A stretch of 64,000 nucleotides of DNA from Polytrichum commune (lineage: Eukaryota; Streptophyta; Polytrichopsida; Polytrichales; Polytrichaceae): the NCBI GenBank assembly GCA_950295325.1, contig OX485805.1:33531501-33595500 (forward strand), written 5' to 3'. The notes beneath the pieces were generated by a model. That model made no database searches. It was not told where the DNA came from and saw only the letters and a list, made by a program, of their open reading frames with translations. This document shows, piece by piece, positions 46,944-59,799 of the stretch; the first letter of the stretch is position 1; every line of letters begins with the position of its first letter. A program made the position numbers and the translations under genes.

Positions 46944-49400
46944 AGTCTGAATCTTGTACAACAATGACTTGTCGACTCTCCTTCAATTCTCCTGCAATGT
47001 GGTTCCACTTGTTGAGCTTTCTGCTAGCCAGGGCACAGCTTTCTATCGCCCTTTCCGGCATTGTATCATCATACCAAGGAATCGTGTATATTTGAGAAGT
47101 CTTTTACCCCAGAGTCCTCACTGTCTTCGGTTTGTCTCCATGACATCATCTTTGCATACCATCCTTTGTAGAGCGCAATTAAATGCGGCAGTTGTGAGTT
47201 TGTCTATAGCGAGTGGTTGAACTTTGTGCAAAATCATCCCAAGGATTTGGGAAGTTTCCGACTATTCTTAATTGAAGTCAAGATCCAGGGGTGGATTACA
47301 GTAATTGAATTCTTTGGCTTCGCACCTTGTATGTACTGGTACTTTCAAGGTCATGGTGTAAACCCAATAACAGAAATCACACGATCAATTAAACAGACTA
47401 GATCTTTGGTTGGGAAATTTAAGATGGTGTGGTCTTCGGTAACTTTGACAGGTCTGTCTTGAATAGGTGATTAAGAACAATGCCCCTTGAAACTTGGAGA
47501 ATGTTCTATTTTCATGGAAATCAGCCTTGGACATGTACTGAAAAACGTGTTTATTGATCACAGATGTAATTTCCGATGTGCCTGTTTTTTCAAGTCGATT
47601 TAAAAATACCACACTCAACCAATGTTGTCGCATCCAACAAAGAATGTACACAACACTCTTATGTAGTTTAGAAGATTTCTCGTTAGACAGGGCAAGCCTT
47701 TGAGGTGGTCATGTCAAGAGTCCAGACTGGTTGGATCTGTTGCAGTCTTGTTATCATTGCAGCCCTGTCCGAGTCAGATTTTCGCACAGTGTAACTGCGG
47801 AGTAAGATAGCATAATACTGTTACAAATCTATACATTCTAGTGTTGCATTCAGATAAGAAATGGGAGAGCTTCAGTTATCCTTCATGGACCGACACTCTA
47901 CTCTGAGAGCACCGTCCATGGTGCAAGATGACTCTTTGACGGGTAGGATACCAGGTCGGGTTTGTTATTTCGCTTGATAGACCTCAATAACCTTCTTGGA
48001 TACGATTCACACTGTTTGTGATACTGCAGCAAATCTGCAACCGGGATCTGAGACGAATCAAATATCCAAGAAATGGGCGTAGGCCCGGATACAGATATTT
48101 AAATTGTAATATCCCGACAGCAGTCCAGATTCCCCAAGACTTGAGCTATGGAGTCGGAAGAACCTGCTTACAATGGATTTCTATGAGTACTGCATCACAA
48201 CATCACAAAGCAAGCATTATCTGCACAAAAATGTCTTTCCAGATAGGTAGTGCGCTGTAACAAAATTCTGAGAGACAAGTACATGGTACTGGCATTAAAT
48301 CCTCTTAGTGTAGTTGGTAAATTGTTTTACCCAAAATTGACTTTCTCCCGCCTATTGGGGCCACACCTTTAACACTTGTGTAAGCTACAGCGAGAGAGCA
48401 ATCATCAAGATTCAGCAGGAGCAGCATCTGACCCTCCGTGCTGTCTGTCAATCACGCGCCCAGCCTCCCCCCAGGCTTTCTTTCATGCCTCCTCCTCTGC
48501 TTTTCCATATTGTTGTATCCAAACTTCTCAAAGGATAGGCTGGCGGCTATGGTTGCTGCTGGTGCTGCATGAGATAAGAAACACCAGCCTTTTGGCTCCC
48601 CCCTGCTGGCCTCTCACCACCCCACAATTAGCGGTTTCCTTACGGGAGGCAGCACGCAGCGCGAGCTGCTTTGTAGTTCCTTGCTATTGTTGTTGATGAC
48701 GGGTAAGGTGGCTTAGAAGCAGAAGCGGAATTGCAGGTAGATGGTGTGGAGTAAGGCTATCACATTGGGAAATTCCAGGTGGTGAAGGTTTGTGGCGTAT
48801 GTTTTGATTGTGGGTCTCGGACCACCGGACAGGGCCACTTCTAGTGACTTGAATTAAGAAAGAGCGGAAGGTCTGTCGCCTTCTTTCTTGGTTTGTGTTA
48901 TTCCTTGGTTGTGTTAGTGTTCCGTAGTTAGTTGCAATTGGGATGATTTAAATACTGCGCATTGCGCTTTGGGCATGGTGTTTTCTTGTAATTGAAGTGG
49001 TTTGTTTGACGAATTCGACAACTACACAGAGAATTGCCCATAAAAGCCCTTGCATTGCCCGTCTCTGCGGTCATGGTTTGCAAGTCTGCGTGTAGCAACT
49101 GGATACTTGTAAAATAGGAAACATCGACATTTCACCTCCTCTGCTTTTTCTGCTCCCACTTGAGTCTTGCATCTCTTTCTGCTGGTTCCGGGTCTCTGAA
49201 ATGGCTCACGAGGCTCCGCAGTTGTAACCTCTCCGGCATATCCACGGGCAACCGAGCCCTAGACCTCCAGATTTGGCATTCAGATCTCCAAGAGTTGTTT
49301 GTAGGTAGTCATTCCGGGTTCCAATGTGGGTAGCAGCAATTCAGCGGCTTTCCCGCACCCAGAATTCGCAATCTCGACTTGAAAGGACAAGGACACCAAA
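46944..49400. other. psaG 3' flank and psaG-TPI intergenic region
   Basis: Sequence of intermediate GC content with no recognised gene. Frames at 46954-47220 and 47217-47462 overlap the likely psaG 3' UTR. A 106-codon frame at 48376-48696 (Cys/Ser/Pro-rich) has no true homologue that I recognise. Nothing repetitive stands out. Confidence 0.5.
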
Positions 49401-49405
49401 TTGCA

Positions 49406-49410
49406 TATAA
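49406..49410 (+). promoter_or_regulatory. Candidate TATA box of the TPI gene
   Basis: TATAA in the context TTGCATATAAGGTGG, 165 bp before the TPI ATG. Transcription would start near 49435-49445, giving a leader of about 135 nt. The frame across this site is open but has no ATG before 49575, which agrees with it being non-coding. Confidence 0.35.
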
Positions 49411-49574
49411 GGTGGTTGTCTCCTCGGTTCAAGACTCTCACAAATGCAGGGACGGACCCTGGCGAGGATTATGCGTCGTGCATTGTCCGGTCAGAAATTT
49501 TTCTGCTTGCTCACCGGGTGCTCTCAACATTTTGGTTGGTGGCAGGTAGTGCATTGCAGTGCACGGGTGCAGCT

Positions 49575-51053
<1,479 letters not shown>

Positions 51054-52618
51054 GCTGGTGTTATACGTAGGTATATCCTTTGAGCTCTTAGATTGACATT
51101 CAACTGAGCAGCCTTCAAGGTCATCGTCAAACAACAAATGATGATAGGCAAGGCTGACGACGTTATCCTGGTCACAGCAAGAATATGGGCAGATAGCAGA
51201 CGTAACATTTCTATCCTCTTTGGAAAGTCTTAATCTGACTCTTGTGGGTTGCAACTCGGTGTATGAACCAAATATGACGCTCAGTTTTGTCCAGTCGTCA
51301 GTGATCTTTTGGTGTACAATGTTGAGAAAATATCACCAAAAAAATACCTTGTTGATATTACGGCATCTGATTTGTTAATGAAATTTTTTGTGAATTGGAT
51401 TTGGCAACACCTTCGCACTATTGTAAAGGTTACAGAAACCGATTCGGCTCTTGGCAACAAGCCCTCAGTGTTGATAAAACTGAAGCCTTTGTTATTGTGC
51501 AGAAAGTTCATTTTGAAGCCTTCTCGAGTGCTTGTCATTGTATCTGTGATCTGCTGCCTTTCTCAACCTCTTGAATCTGGAATGCCTACTTTGGGTCACG
51601 ATCATTGACAAGAAATTCATATATGATCTTCTGTCTACATTAGAGATCGTCTTACCTTCCTGCCAGCAATTCCATAAGGGCTACTATGTGCTTTGGGGTT
51701 AAGAAGTACATCAATTACGAAGGAATTGGTGTTGGAATGTGACTGGGGGCAACATTTGCAGTTCCTACCCACCTCGCAGATTGCAGAAGGTTGTTCTGGG
51801 ATTGTTTACTCCTGTGTACAGAGCTCTGCATTGAATGCGTTTGAGAGGTACTGTAGGAGATCGAGAGGTGTTAGCAAGAGTGATTCATCTGCAAGATTAA
51901 GATGCGTCGGGAATCATCATCATCCAGACGATTATATTGGAACAGATGCTTTGTTTCTACATTGATACAAAGAGTAAGGAAGGATAAACCCAGACGGTGC
52001 AACAGCATTTCATTACATGGCTCATCATCTGTATCTTCTAAGAAAGTTGGGAGTCGCCTTGATTTTCTGGGAAAGGGGCAAGCAAAAATCTGGGGGGTTC
52101 GGAGTAGGGCACTTTCACAACTCAAAAGACTGATATCTGATTGTATATAGAGCATTTGGTACATGAAATTATGGTGGCAGGACAAAGGGATCAACTGTAA
52201 TTTCAGGACGGTAAGTAGTTAATGAGACAAGTACAGGAATCTCTGAACAGTCTCTCTGCTTATCCACAATTCACAAATGCAACTCAGGCAGACACTCCCT
52301 GCAAATTCCTGGGGCAAAGCGCTGCCTGTTATTAACGAACTAACTGTATCCTTAAAAGACGACTTATCTGTATACACAATGTCTTCTATTCACCATAACA
52401 ACCCTGATGAATTCAATGGCGCATCTCATCATCAGCACCAATCTGTCTCGCCAAAACCTCTCACTCCTTGTGACCATCAGCAATCACTTCTGAACATGGC
52501 AATCGACCAACCTCTCATATCTGTACCGAAGCCCAATCCAACCTTCCAAGCATTCTACAGTACAAGCAAAGGGATCAGAAGAGAGGGAGGCCATCCATGT
52601 AGCTCCAAAATCCTAGCC
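51054..52618. other. Convergent 3' regions of TPI (+) and the KH-RING gene (-)
   Basis: Should hold both 3' UTRs. Frames on either strand here (for example 51309-51608, 52277-52699) show no family signature, and the last overlaps the KH-RING final exon in antisense. Confidence 0.55.
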
Positions 52619-55600
52619 TTAGACGGAGGCACCAGGCACCCAATTCCACAAATGGTAGCTGGAGGAGCCATTGCGCTTTGCACCCACGGCGGGAGCTGAG
52701 CTGGCTCGCTGTGCCCCTGGAGCTCCAGGTGATGAGGCGATGCAGGGAGAAACGGCTTTACCCCCAATCTGGTGCAGCCCAACAATCTTCTCACGGCACG
52801 ATGGGCAATTCACAAGTCCCTGCACACATAGCAAACAAAACGATGCGTGTCCACACGTCTGTGCAGCGTGAGGGCCCCGCCGTTCAAATACTATGTCAGC
52901 TGCACCTCCATCCTCGTTCAAAAAGCAAGCAAGAGTTACAATCCTACATACTTACATATGATTTTCGCAATTGGAGGGTACAGGTAGTAGACCCAGGTCC
53001 TTGCAGCGAGTCAAACTTTAATCCCCGTTTAGATATCCTACACTAATTACATCAGAACTCAGAGCTTAGAGCTGCTGTTGAAATTAGATTCGCAAGCAGG
53101 TGCGTGCGTACCTAGCCCCGAACAAAACCCATTTTTTAGAAGTAAAGGAGAATCCATATTGGGCACTTTCGCCTTTGCAGGCTGCGTACTTGTTCACATC
53201 TTTCAAGAAAGGATTCCACCTGTCGGGAAACAAAAACAAAGCTCTGCCTATATTGTCTGACAACCCCATTTACATTTGTCAACCTATAGGCAGTGCGCTA
53301 CATACTCCAGTACGTGAGCTTGCCGAATTTCCTTATAGTACTTACAGACGAGAAATTTCTTCAAGTATCATTGCCTTTCCTGCCAAAATTATAACTTTGC
53401 TGGAGTAAAATTATCCCCCAGGCTATGATCTCCGTAGGGAACAATTTTACGCTTCTGTATGCGTAGGGTAGCTCTTTCTGGGCAAGCGATCGCAGATGTT
53501 TTGTTGGGTGGGAAATCGGGATTCGGAACATACGGACAGGGTCACCTTCAAGCACGACCAAGGTGGGAAGATGAGAATCGCTACTACGAGTTAAGATTTA
53601 GTGTGCATCTGCCAAAATTCTTGTTGCGTGAGTCTCCAAGTGATGTTTCCATATGCCACTGAAAGGTGACTCAGGTGCGCTTCAGGACAAAGAACAATAA
53701 AAAATTATGACTAGGTTGAAAAACTATATTTTATTCATGATGCATGAAGAAGGGCCTCATTGGTTCCTAAGACCAGTGAGTAGGATTCCATGGCCGATGC
53801 AGCCTGGCACCACAGTCACCATTCCCTAACTTTCTTCACTTTCCTTTCCTTTCCTTTCCTTTCCTTTCCTTGCCGGCCAATTGGTGAGAGGTTGATGTTG
53901 TAGTGAGCATAACTTGGAAGCGGGTGCCACCAGAGTAGAATGGATATGGAATTGCCATTCTGAATCGCTGCAGCTCCAATACCTCTTAACTTAGCTCTTT
54001 TTTCTCTAACCCATCAACCCCTCTCACGTCTTGGAAGCCGAAAACGGAGCAGGATTGGACACGAAGGTGAGGCGCTAGTTAAAGCACAAATTTTGTGGAG
54101 GGAGAGTGTCTGCGGGCGTAGCTATTATCCTTATGCCTCTCACCGCTCGTACAAACGGAAGTAGGGTTTAGGAGACATCATCAACACTTTCAATGGCGGA
54201 GGGCATGGTCGTCTGCCCTTGTCTCCTTGCAAGGTTCCCTACCAGAAAAAAGGTTAGCGGCAGCATCGATCTCTACTTTCATAAGGAATAATGCAACCGA
54301 TCTCTACTCTAGGTTTCGGAGCTTACAACCAGAATGCAACCCAGATAGGGCATAACAAAGTTTATACCTTGTCCAAGGATTGCACGAGATTGAACAATGG
54401 GCAATGTACCGACAGACAGACAGACAGACTAGGTCAGTTGTTCTGACCTTCGGTGCGCATTGGTCTATCTTACTCATCTTGCAAAGACAGGCAGGTAGGG
54501 GGAAATGGAAATAGCAATAAGAACATACCATAAGGCGCACTCCGGCAGGCTGCTCAAGGCAAACAATGCAAACGCTGTCGTCGATGATCGACTCCATCTT
54601 ATTCACGGGCGACTCGTAAAGACTGTACTCAGGCACGAAGCCGTTGTCTCTGGCTGCCGCAGCAAATTGGAAGGCTGGAAGACTCTCCCTCAAAAAATCG
54701 CATGTTGGAAAATCAAAGGGCGTTGTGGACACGGCTGCACCAGTAGAGCTCAACATGGTCACAGTTGTGGAAGGGGTATCCGCCTGCAGGCCTCCAGCTC
54801 CGTCTTGGGATGTGATCGGCAAAGGGAGACCTCCGTTTCCAAAAATACTGAACAAACTCGATCCCAACTTGAAAGTTCCCGGCAAGGATGCTGGCCCCCT
54901 CTCATGTGTTTGAGCATTTTCGGACCACACGCTGTTGTCACTAACTTGGTTGCCATTGCGTTCGGCCGAGTCGGCTGCAACTCCCCTGTTGTGTTGGAGG
55001 AGACGTTGCTCCAGTCGAACTTGTTGTAGGGCTTGCTCCAGGGATGCAACGGAATGCTGAAGGCCCTGGTCAATTAGCTCCAACTCCGATGCACAAGCCG
55101 CATCTTCTCTTTCGGCCTGATATGCGTTAATATTTTGCTGCTGCTGCTGTTGTTGTTGTTGCTGCTGCTGGGCTACCTGCGCATCACAAAGAAAATCCAT
55201 CATCCTTCACTTAGAAGGTCTGAAAGCTTGAATCGACTACCTGCTCAATTTCAAATTGTGGAAGATTCTCTCTTGTGTATAATAGTTTCCTGTCGTCTGG
55301 TATTCTTCGTTTTTTACTTTGCGACTTGAATTCGCAGGGAGGTCAATGCGTGGAGGTCTCTCCACTTCATGGCACTTTTGAGCAAATAGTTCTTCACATA
55401 AGACTTGCTCATTACCGAAGACGGTATGGATCTGCTTCCCCCATGTGAGAACAACTACAGAGTTAGAAAGCTCAAATAACAGAAAAGAGTACTCAGATGT
55501 TGCCCTGCGTTACTCCTCTTTTCCTTCTCCCATGTGAGAACAACTACAGAGTTAGAAAGCTCAAATAACAGAAAAGAGTACTCAGATGTTGCCCTGCATT

Positions 55601-58600
55601 ACTCCTCTTTTCCTTCTCCCATGTGAGAACAACTACAGAGTTAGAAAGCTCAAATAACAGATTAGAGTACTCAGATGTTGCCCTGCGTTACTCCTCTTTC
55701 CCCCCGGAATGCATTGTTTACTACACCCTAACATATTTTATCTGTCATAGCTGTGTAAACAATTCTTCTGTCAGATCGCCTTTCGGCTGCAGACAGATTT
55801 CTGACTGCACGACCCCTCTGCCATTGAGCTTTTCGCTCCTTGAGCACGGTGCAGAAAAATAAGGGATACTCAGGTTCATAAGAGAAGCCATGTTCTTCAA
55901 TGCTTCATGAGCCGCCAAAATGAAAGGTTGTAAGAAGTGATATAGGACCCCCTTCTCATTAAAAGTGGCCGACCCGAACATTGTCGACAAGTGCTAGGAC
56001 CCTGTCAGGCCGGTTCTTTGAGTCCACGACTCACTTAGACATGGCAACCATGCAAAAGTGTTTGGACACCTGTGCTGGTGGATATTGGAGAGCTTATTTC
56101 TCTCTATGTAAAGATCGTGAATCAACGATATGATTCAGCACAGGACATGTGTTTGTTCATGAACTGCCACGAGAGGACTCAAGCATTTTCCTAGGTGTGT
56201 TCATAGAACTCCCAATTTGATAGAAAGGGGTTGCAAGGAGGAAGATTACCTGGGTTTGTTGTGTCTGCCAATCAAAGAAGGCATACTGAGGCCGCCCCAT
56301 CGAACGGTGGTTCTGACCATGCCCCTCATGTACCTGCTAGCCCACCTCCACCGGTCACCATGAAACAATACTAAACAGATATCCCCAAAGTTCTATACAA
56401 GTTTAGTAACACTTTGATCTGTATGAAGGTTTCCACCAGGAAACTGCATCTGGTCCTTACTTGAGAACGTTGCATTTCAGGTACATCATCAGTTCTAGAA
56501 CTGTAAATCTGGTAACTATACTTACCAGACAATAATCCTTTGGAAATGTGTTTACTTTGGATTCCCGAATATAGGTAGACATCGAAGTTGCAAAGAGACA
56601 GATGATTCCCAAACTACTTTGCAAGATTTGTAGCATTGTGATCTGCAATGAAAGTTCTCACCAGGAAACCGCATCTTGCCCTTACTTGAGAACGTTGCAT
56701 TTCAGGTCATACATCAATTCACGAATTGTGCGGAACCTGCTAATTAGACTCATAAGACAATAATCCTTTGGAAATGTATTTTCCTTGGATTCTCGAATAT
56801 AGGTCGACTTCGAACTTGCAAAGAGACAGATGATCGATACTTGGTTCAATTGATGGACAGGGCATGTAGTTTTAGGATGTTCTTTTTGTTGCGGAGATTG
56901 CTGACGTCTTGTTGATATATACCTGGTTGGCCTCGTGATGAATGGCAGCTGCCTGGGCCTGCTTATGTTGCTGCGCTGCTGCTGCTTGGGCTTGATGCTG
57001 CTGCTGCAAGTGCTGGAGCCACACATGGTGAGGAGCAAACGGCAGCTGCTGCGCAGGAGCGCCTCCGACCTGACCATTGCAAGCTTGGCCTGATCCATGG
57101 GCTACAGCTTCTGAGCCACCTGCCAGCTGCTTGCCTCCAGAGTTGCAACAATTGCCAGTTGATCCTGGAGGCTCATCGGCTGGAGTGGCGAACGCTTTGC
57201 GTGGAGGTGGCTGGTAGTAAAACTCAACTTTATTGATGATGTGCTCTCTCTGCACAAACTCACCTCGACGCTTACAATCACACAGGTCCTTGTACTTCGC
57301 CACCGCCTGCTCAATCAGGTGCACTGCTGCTTGTACGACCCCCTTCTTTCCTTGTATCCGAAACAATCTGATGGGAACCGAGTCAGGCCTGCACGTAGAG
57401 GTATCAGAGAGACGCAGCTGCTTCACAAGTTAATCCTACTCTAATTCTGAGCTCATCCGCACTAAATTCACATAACAGTATCTGCCTTCGTGCATTGCAA
57501 GCAACATTATATCAATTATCCTACACGATCCTACAAAGACAGATTTCAATCGGAACTGAGATCATCTACTTTCTTTCTTTAGCCGTGTCTTCGAATGAGA
57601 CCACTCATAGATACAAGTCTCGCTTGTCGGATTGAAGTATCATTAATCTGCAGATGAGCTGAGCTGGGTTAAGTTTGAGCTTCGAGAGTCGATTATTTGT
57701 CGACCCATTACTGCGAAGCAAGTGTCCTTGTGTTCATGTGGTCTACACAGTATTTGGCAGTGGCACATCAGAATCACAAGGATATTCCTAATCACAATGC
57801 CACGATTCCAATCCATACGTCCCCCAACTGTCAATCCCACCTTTGGACTATAACTCTGGTTATTGAGTCGATGCTCCACAAGAGTAAATCACATGAAGCT
57901 CGTTAGCATGATCATAACCAGCTGTGACACGATTTGTGACCCTCAAATGCTTCGTCATGCTTTTAGTGTCATGTTAATGAAATTCTTGAGGCTCCGCCAT
58001 CACTCCCAATTCTTGTTTCAGCATTTCACAAATCGCTGCTTCGCCATAATATATATCTTTTACATGAGCAGTCATGTGCATTGGCCTCCCGTCCGGTTCT
58101 CATCCACATGGATTCTGATGATGAAGATGGTGGTGGTGGTGGTGGAATGTAAGATTACCTGCAAGACTCGGTCCAAGATTGGACGATGGCACCTGTGACC
58201 TGCCCAATTAAGCGAGCAGAGATGCCTCTGGCGCCAATCACAAAGCCAGCCGCGAGGAGAGTAACGCGCATGAGCGCTTGGGTGCCCGCAGCCTGGTACT
58301 CGGTGCTCACAACGCGGTGATCCTCGGAGGGGAGCATGGGTCCCGAATTATTAGCCCCGCCATGGGCGTTGTCCGGGAGAACACCGCTGCGAGGGCCGCG
58401 AGCAAGCCTGCGTCTGCTCTCCACAGCCGCACGCATGCTCTGCTGTTGCACTTGCTTGGCCCGCTGCGACTCCTTGCCCCGCCAGCCACCGGCTACTGCC
58501 CCTGCAGCTGCAATATCCTTGCAGGATTTGTTACTCTTATCCGCCGGCATATTATTGCTGCAAGACCGGCTGCTGGCCAGCAGCTGCTGTTTGCAACTGG

Positions 58601-59620
58601 AACTGCTCTTGCATGATGCATGCTTGCCATCGCTAATTTGAGATCCTGCCGCTGGGTGCTGGTGCTGGTGATTATCACTATTGCCACTGCTGCAGCTGCT
58701 GTCGAACACCGCAGCTTCTTGTTGCTGTGCCAACCGGGCGGCGTCTTCCTCACACCGTTGCCGCTCCAGCCTCTGCAGCCTTTGCTGCTCCACCAATGCA
58801 TCAATCTCCTGTAATTCCATTTTCATCCTCATCATCATCATCATCATCATCATCGTCACTCATACCGAGAGGTTTGGCTCAAACTGTGGTCCAGGTACTA
58901 CATCATCCACATTTTTGTCTCTATCCTCTCACATAAATTTAATGTCATAAGTTTTTGAGCAAATCAAGGGCATAATTAAGGGCAATGCAGAAGTGATTGG
59001 AAGGGTGTGTGCACAATCTGCAGAGTTAGCAAAGGGTTTGGCTGTGCTATAGTCCTACATATCCCTCAACTGCATTGCATTTCGCTTAAATGTAAGTGAG
59101 CGTTAGAAGAAACAATCAAGCACTGGTGTAGCGGCCCGTAATGGATTTGATCTGTAATGCTGTTCAGAAATAAGTCTTACTTCGTTTCATATTTATGATT
59201 AGCGTCTTCACGTGCACGTCACTCACAACTAAATTCTGGTCTGTAACGCTGCTGATGGTGTTATCAATCTTAACGATGCACTAAAACTTGCATAGAGTTT
59301 GTCAGGGTTTGTGTCTTCATCATGAACATCCCAATAGAGTCTGTGATCATGAAAGCATTTGTTCTCCACCATATTTGAAACCGATCCGCAAGCAAAGTTG
59401 ACTTAATTGGTCAGCAGGAAGCTGGTTAAGCATTGGGGCTCTCTGTGGAGGGGTAAGCATTCGGAGGTTGATAAGGACTCATTTGGCCGGGGGATTTTAC
59501 CAGACGCTGCAGACGCTCCTGCTCTTCGGCTCGCAGCTTGAGAGAGCGAGCCTGGGCCTTCCGGCGCTGTGCTGCCTCGCGCTTCAACTTCTTTAGCAAT
59601 GCTGAACTACTGTTTTCCAT
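52619..59620 (-). CDS. KH-domain RING finger protein (probable RNA-binding E3 ligase), 5 exons
   Basis: Minus strand exons 59620-59501, 58808-58159, 57388-56923, 55176-54529 and 52858-52619 join in phase (0, 2, 0, 0) with GT-AG introns, giving 707 residues. Residues 1-75 are a highly charged coiled coil (KKLKREAAQRRKAQARSLKL... then LVEQQRLQRLERQRCEEDAA) that runs across intron 1. A Ser/Gln/His-rich linker follows. Residues about 224-300 form one type I KH domain: FVIGARGISARLIGQVTGAI with the GARG loop at 232-235, completed across intron 2 by PIRLFRIQGKKGVVQAAVHL. After Gln/His/Ala-rich sequence and a 12-Gln run at the start of exon 4, the C-terminus holds a C3HC4 RING: Cys615/618 at the end of exon 4, Cys630, His632, Cys636/639 and Cys646/649 in exon 5. 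The spacing (C-x2-C-x11-C-x-H-x3-C-x2-C-x6-C-x2-C) resembles MEX-3/IAP-type RINGs. The function as an RNA-directed ubiquitin ligase is inferred from domains. The start is the first in-frame ATG; the frame upstream has only GTG. Confidence 0.85.
53840..53872. repeat. (TTTCC)n microsatellite in KH-RING intron 4
   Basis: About six units of TTTCC ending in TTGCC, inside the intron that splits the RING finger. Confidence 0.85.
55130..55170 (-). repeat. Coding CAG/CAA repeat (polyglutamine) at the start of KH-RING exon 4
   Basis: Minus-strand CAG and CAA codons, giving 12 consecutive Gln directly after the acceptor (GCGCAG|GTAGCC). Mixed CAG/CAA usage makes the tract less prone to slippage than pure CAG. 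Confidence 0.85.
55440..55705. repeat. Three tandem copies of an 89-bp unit in KH-RING intron 3
   Basis: The unit starting CATGTGAGAACAACTACAGA begins at 55442, 55531 and 55620, exactly 89 bp apart, and ends CTCCTCTTTTCCTTCTCC. Copies differ at only a few positions (for example GCGTTACTCC/GCATTACTCC), so the amplification is recent. The third copy is slightly truncated. Confidence 0.92.
56393..56838. repeat. Tandem duplication of an approximately 225-bp unit in KH-RING intron 3
   Basis: CACCAGGAAAC at 56434 and 56659, then CTTACTTGAGAACGTTGCAT, AGACAATAATCCTTTGGAAA, TCGAATATAGGT and GCAAAGAGACAGATGAT recur in order at about 225 bp. Divergence is greater than in the neighbouring 89-bp repeats, so this is an older event. 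Confidence 0.85.
58829..58856. repeat. (ATC)n microsatellite at the 3' end of KH-RING intron 1
   Basis: Nine or so ATC units on the + strand (GAT on the gene strand) lying just upstream of the exon 2 acceptor (ATTACAG|GAG). It may replace part of the polypyrimidine tract. Confidence 0.8.
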
Positions 59621-59784
59621 CTTCTGCTGTGAGCGTCGCCCAACATTGCATTTCTTATTTCTTACCCTACCCCTTTCAGTAGTCTTCACCCCGGCTCCAA
59701 TATTCTCAAATGTTGCTCACACACCTCATCGTGTGTCTGTCCTCAAGTAACCTGGCAGTTGTCAGCTCCCGTGCCCCAGTGTGT

Positions 59785-59796
59785 GTATATATATTT
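59785..59796 (-). promoter_or_regulatory. Candidate TATA box of the KH-RING gene
   Basis: On the minus strand AAATATATATACAC, 165-175 bp before the ATG at 59620. It is also a short TA/TG microsatellite, so it could be chance. No other TATA-like sequence is better placed. Confidence 0.3.
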
Positions 59797-59799
59797 ATC

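Noticed and set aside
49401-49574. 58-residue N-terminal extension of TPI
   Set aside because: Opens at TTG, not ATG, and lies across the candidate TATA and leader; the ATG at 49575 gives a normal transit peptide.
52277-52699. 140-codon + strand frame
   Set aside because: Antisense to the last exon and 3' region of the KH-RING gene; no recognisable domain.
54505-55029. 174-codon + strand frame
   Set aside because: Antisense to KH-RING exon 4, whose coding sense is supported by splice phases and the RING cysteines.
58278-58950. Several + strand frames rich in Leu/Ala/Ser
   Set aside because: Antisense to KH-RING exon 2, where the KH domain fixes the coding strand.
59621-59689. Upstream extension of the KH-RING protein by 23 residues
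   Set aside because: It would need a GTG start; the first ATG at 59620 begins the coiled coil directly.
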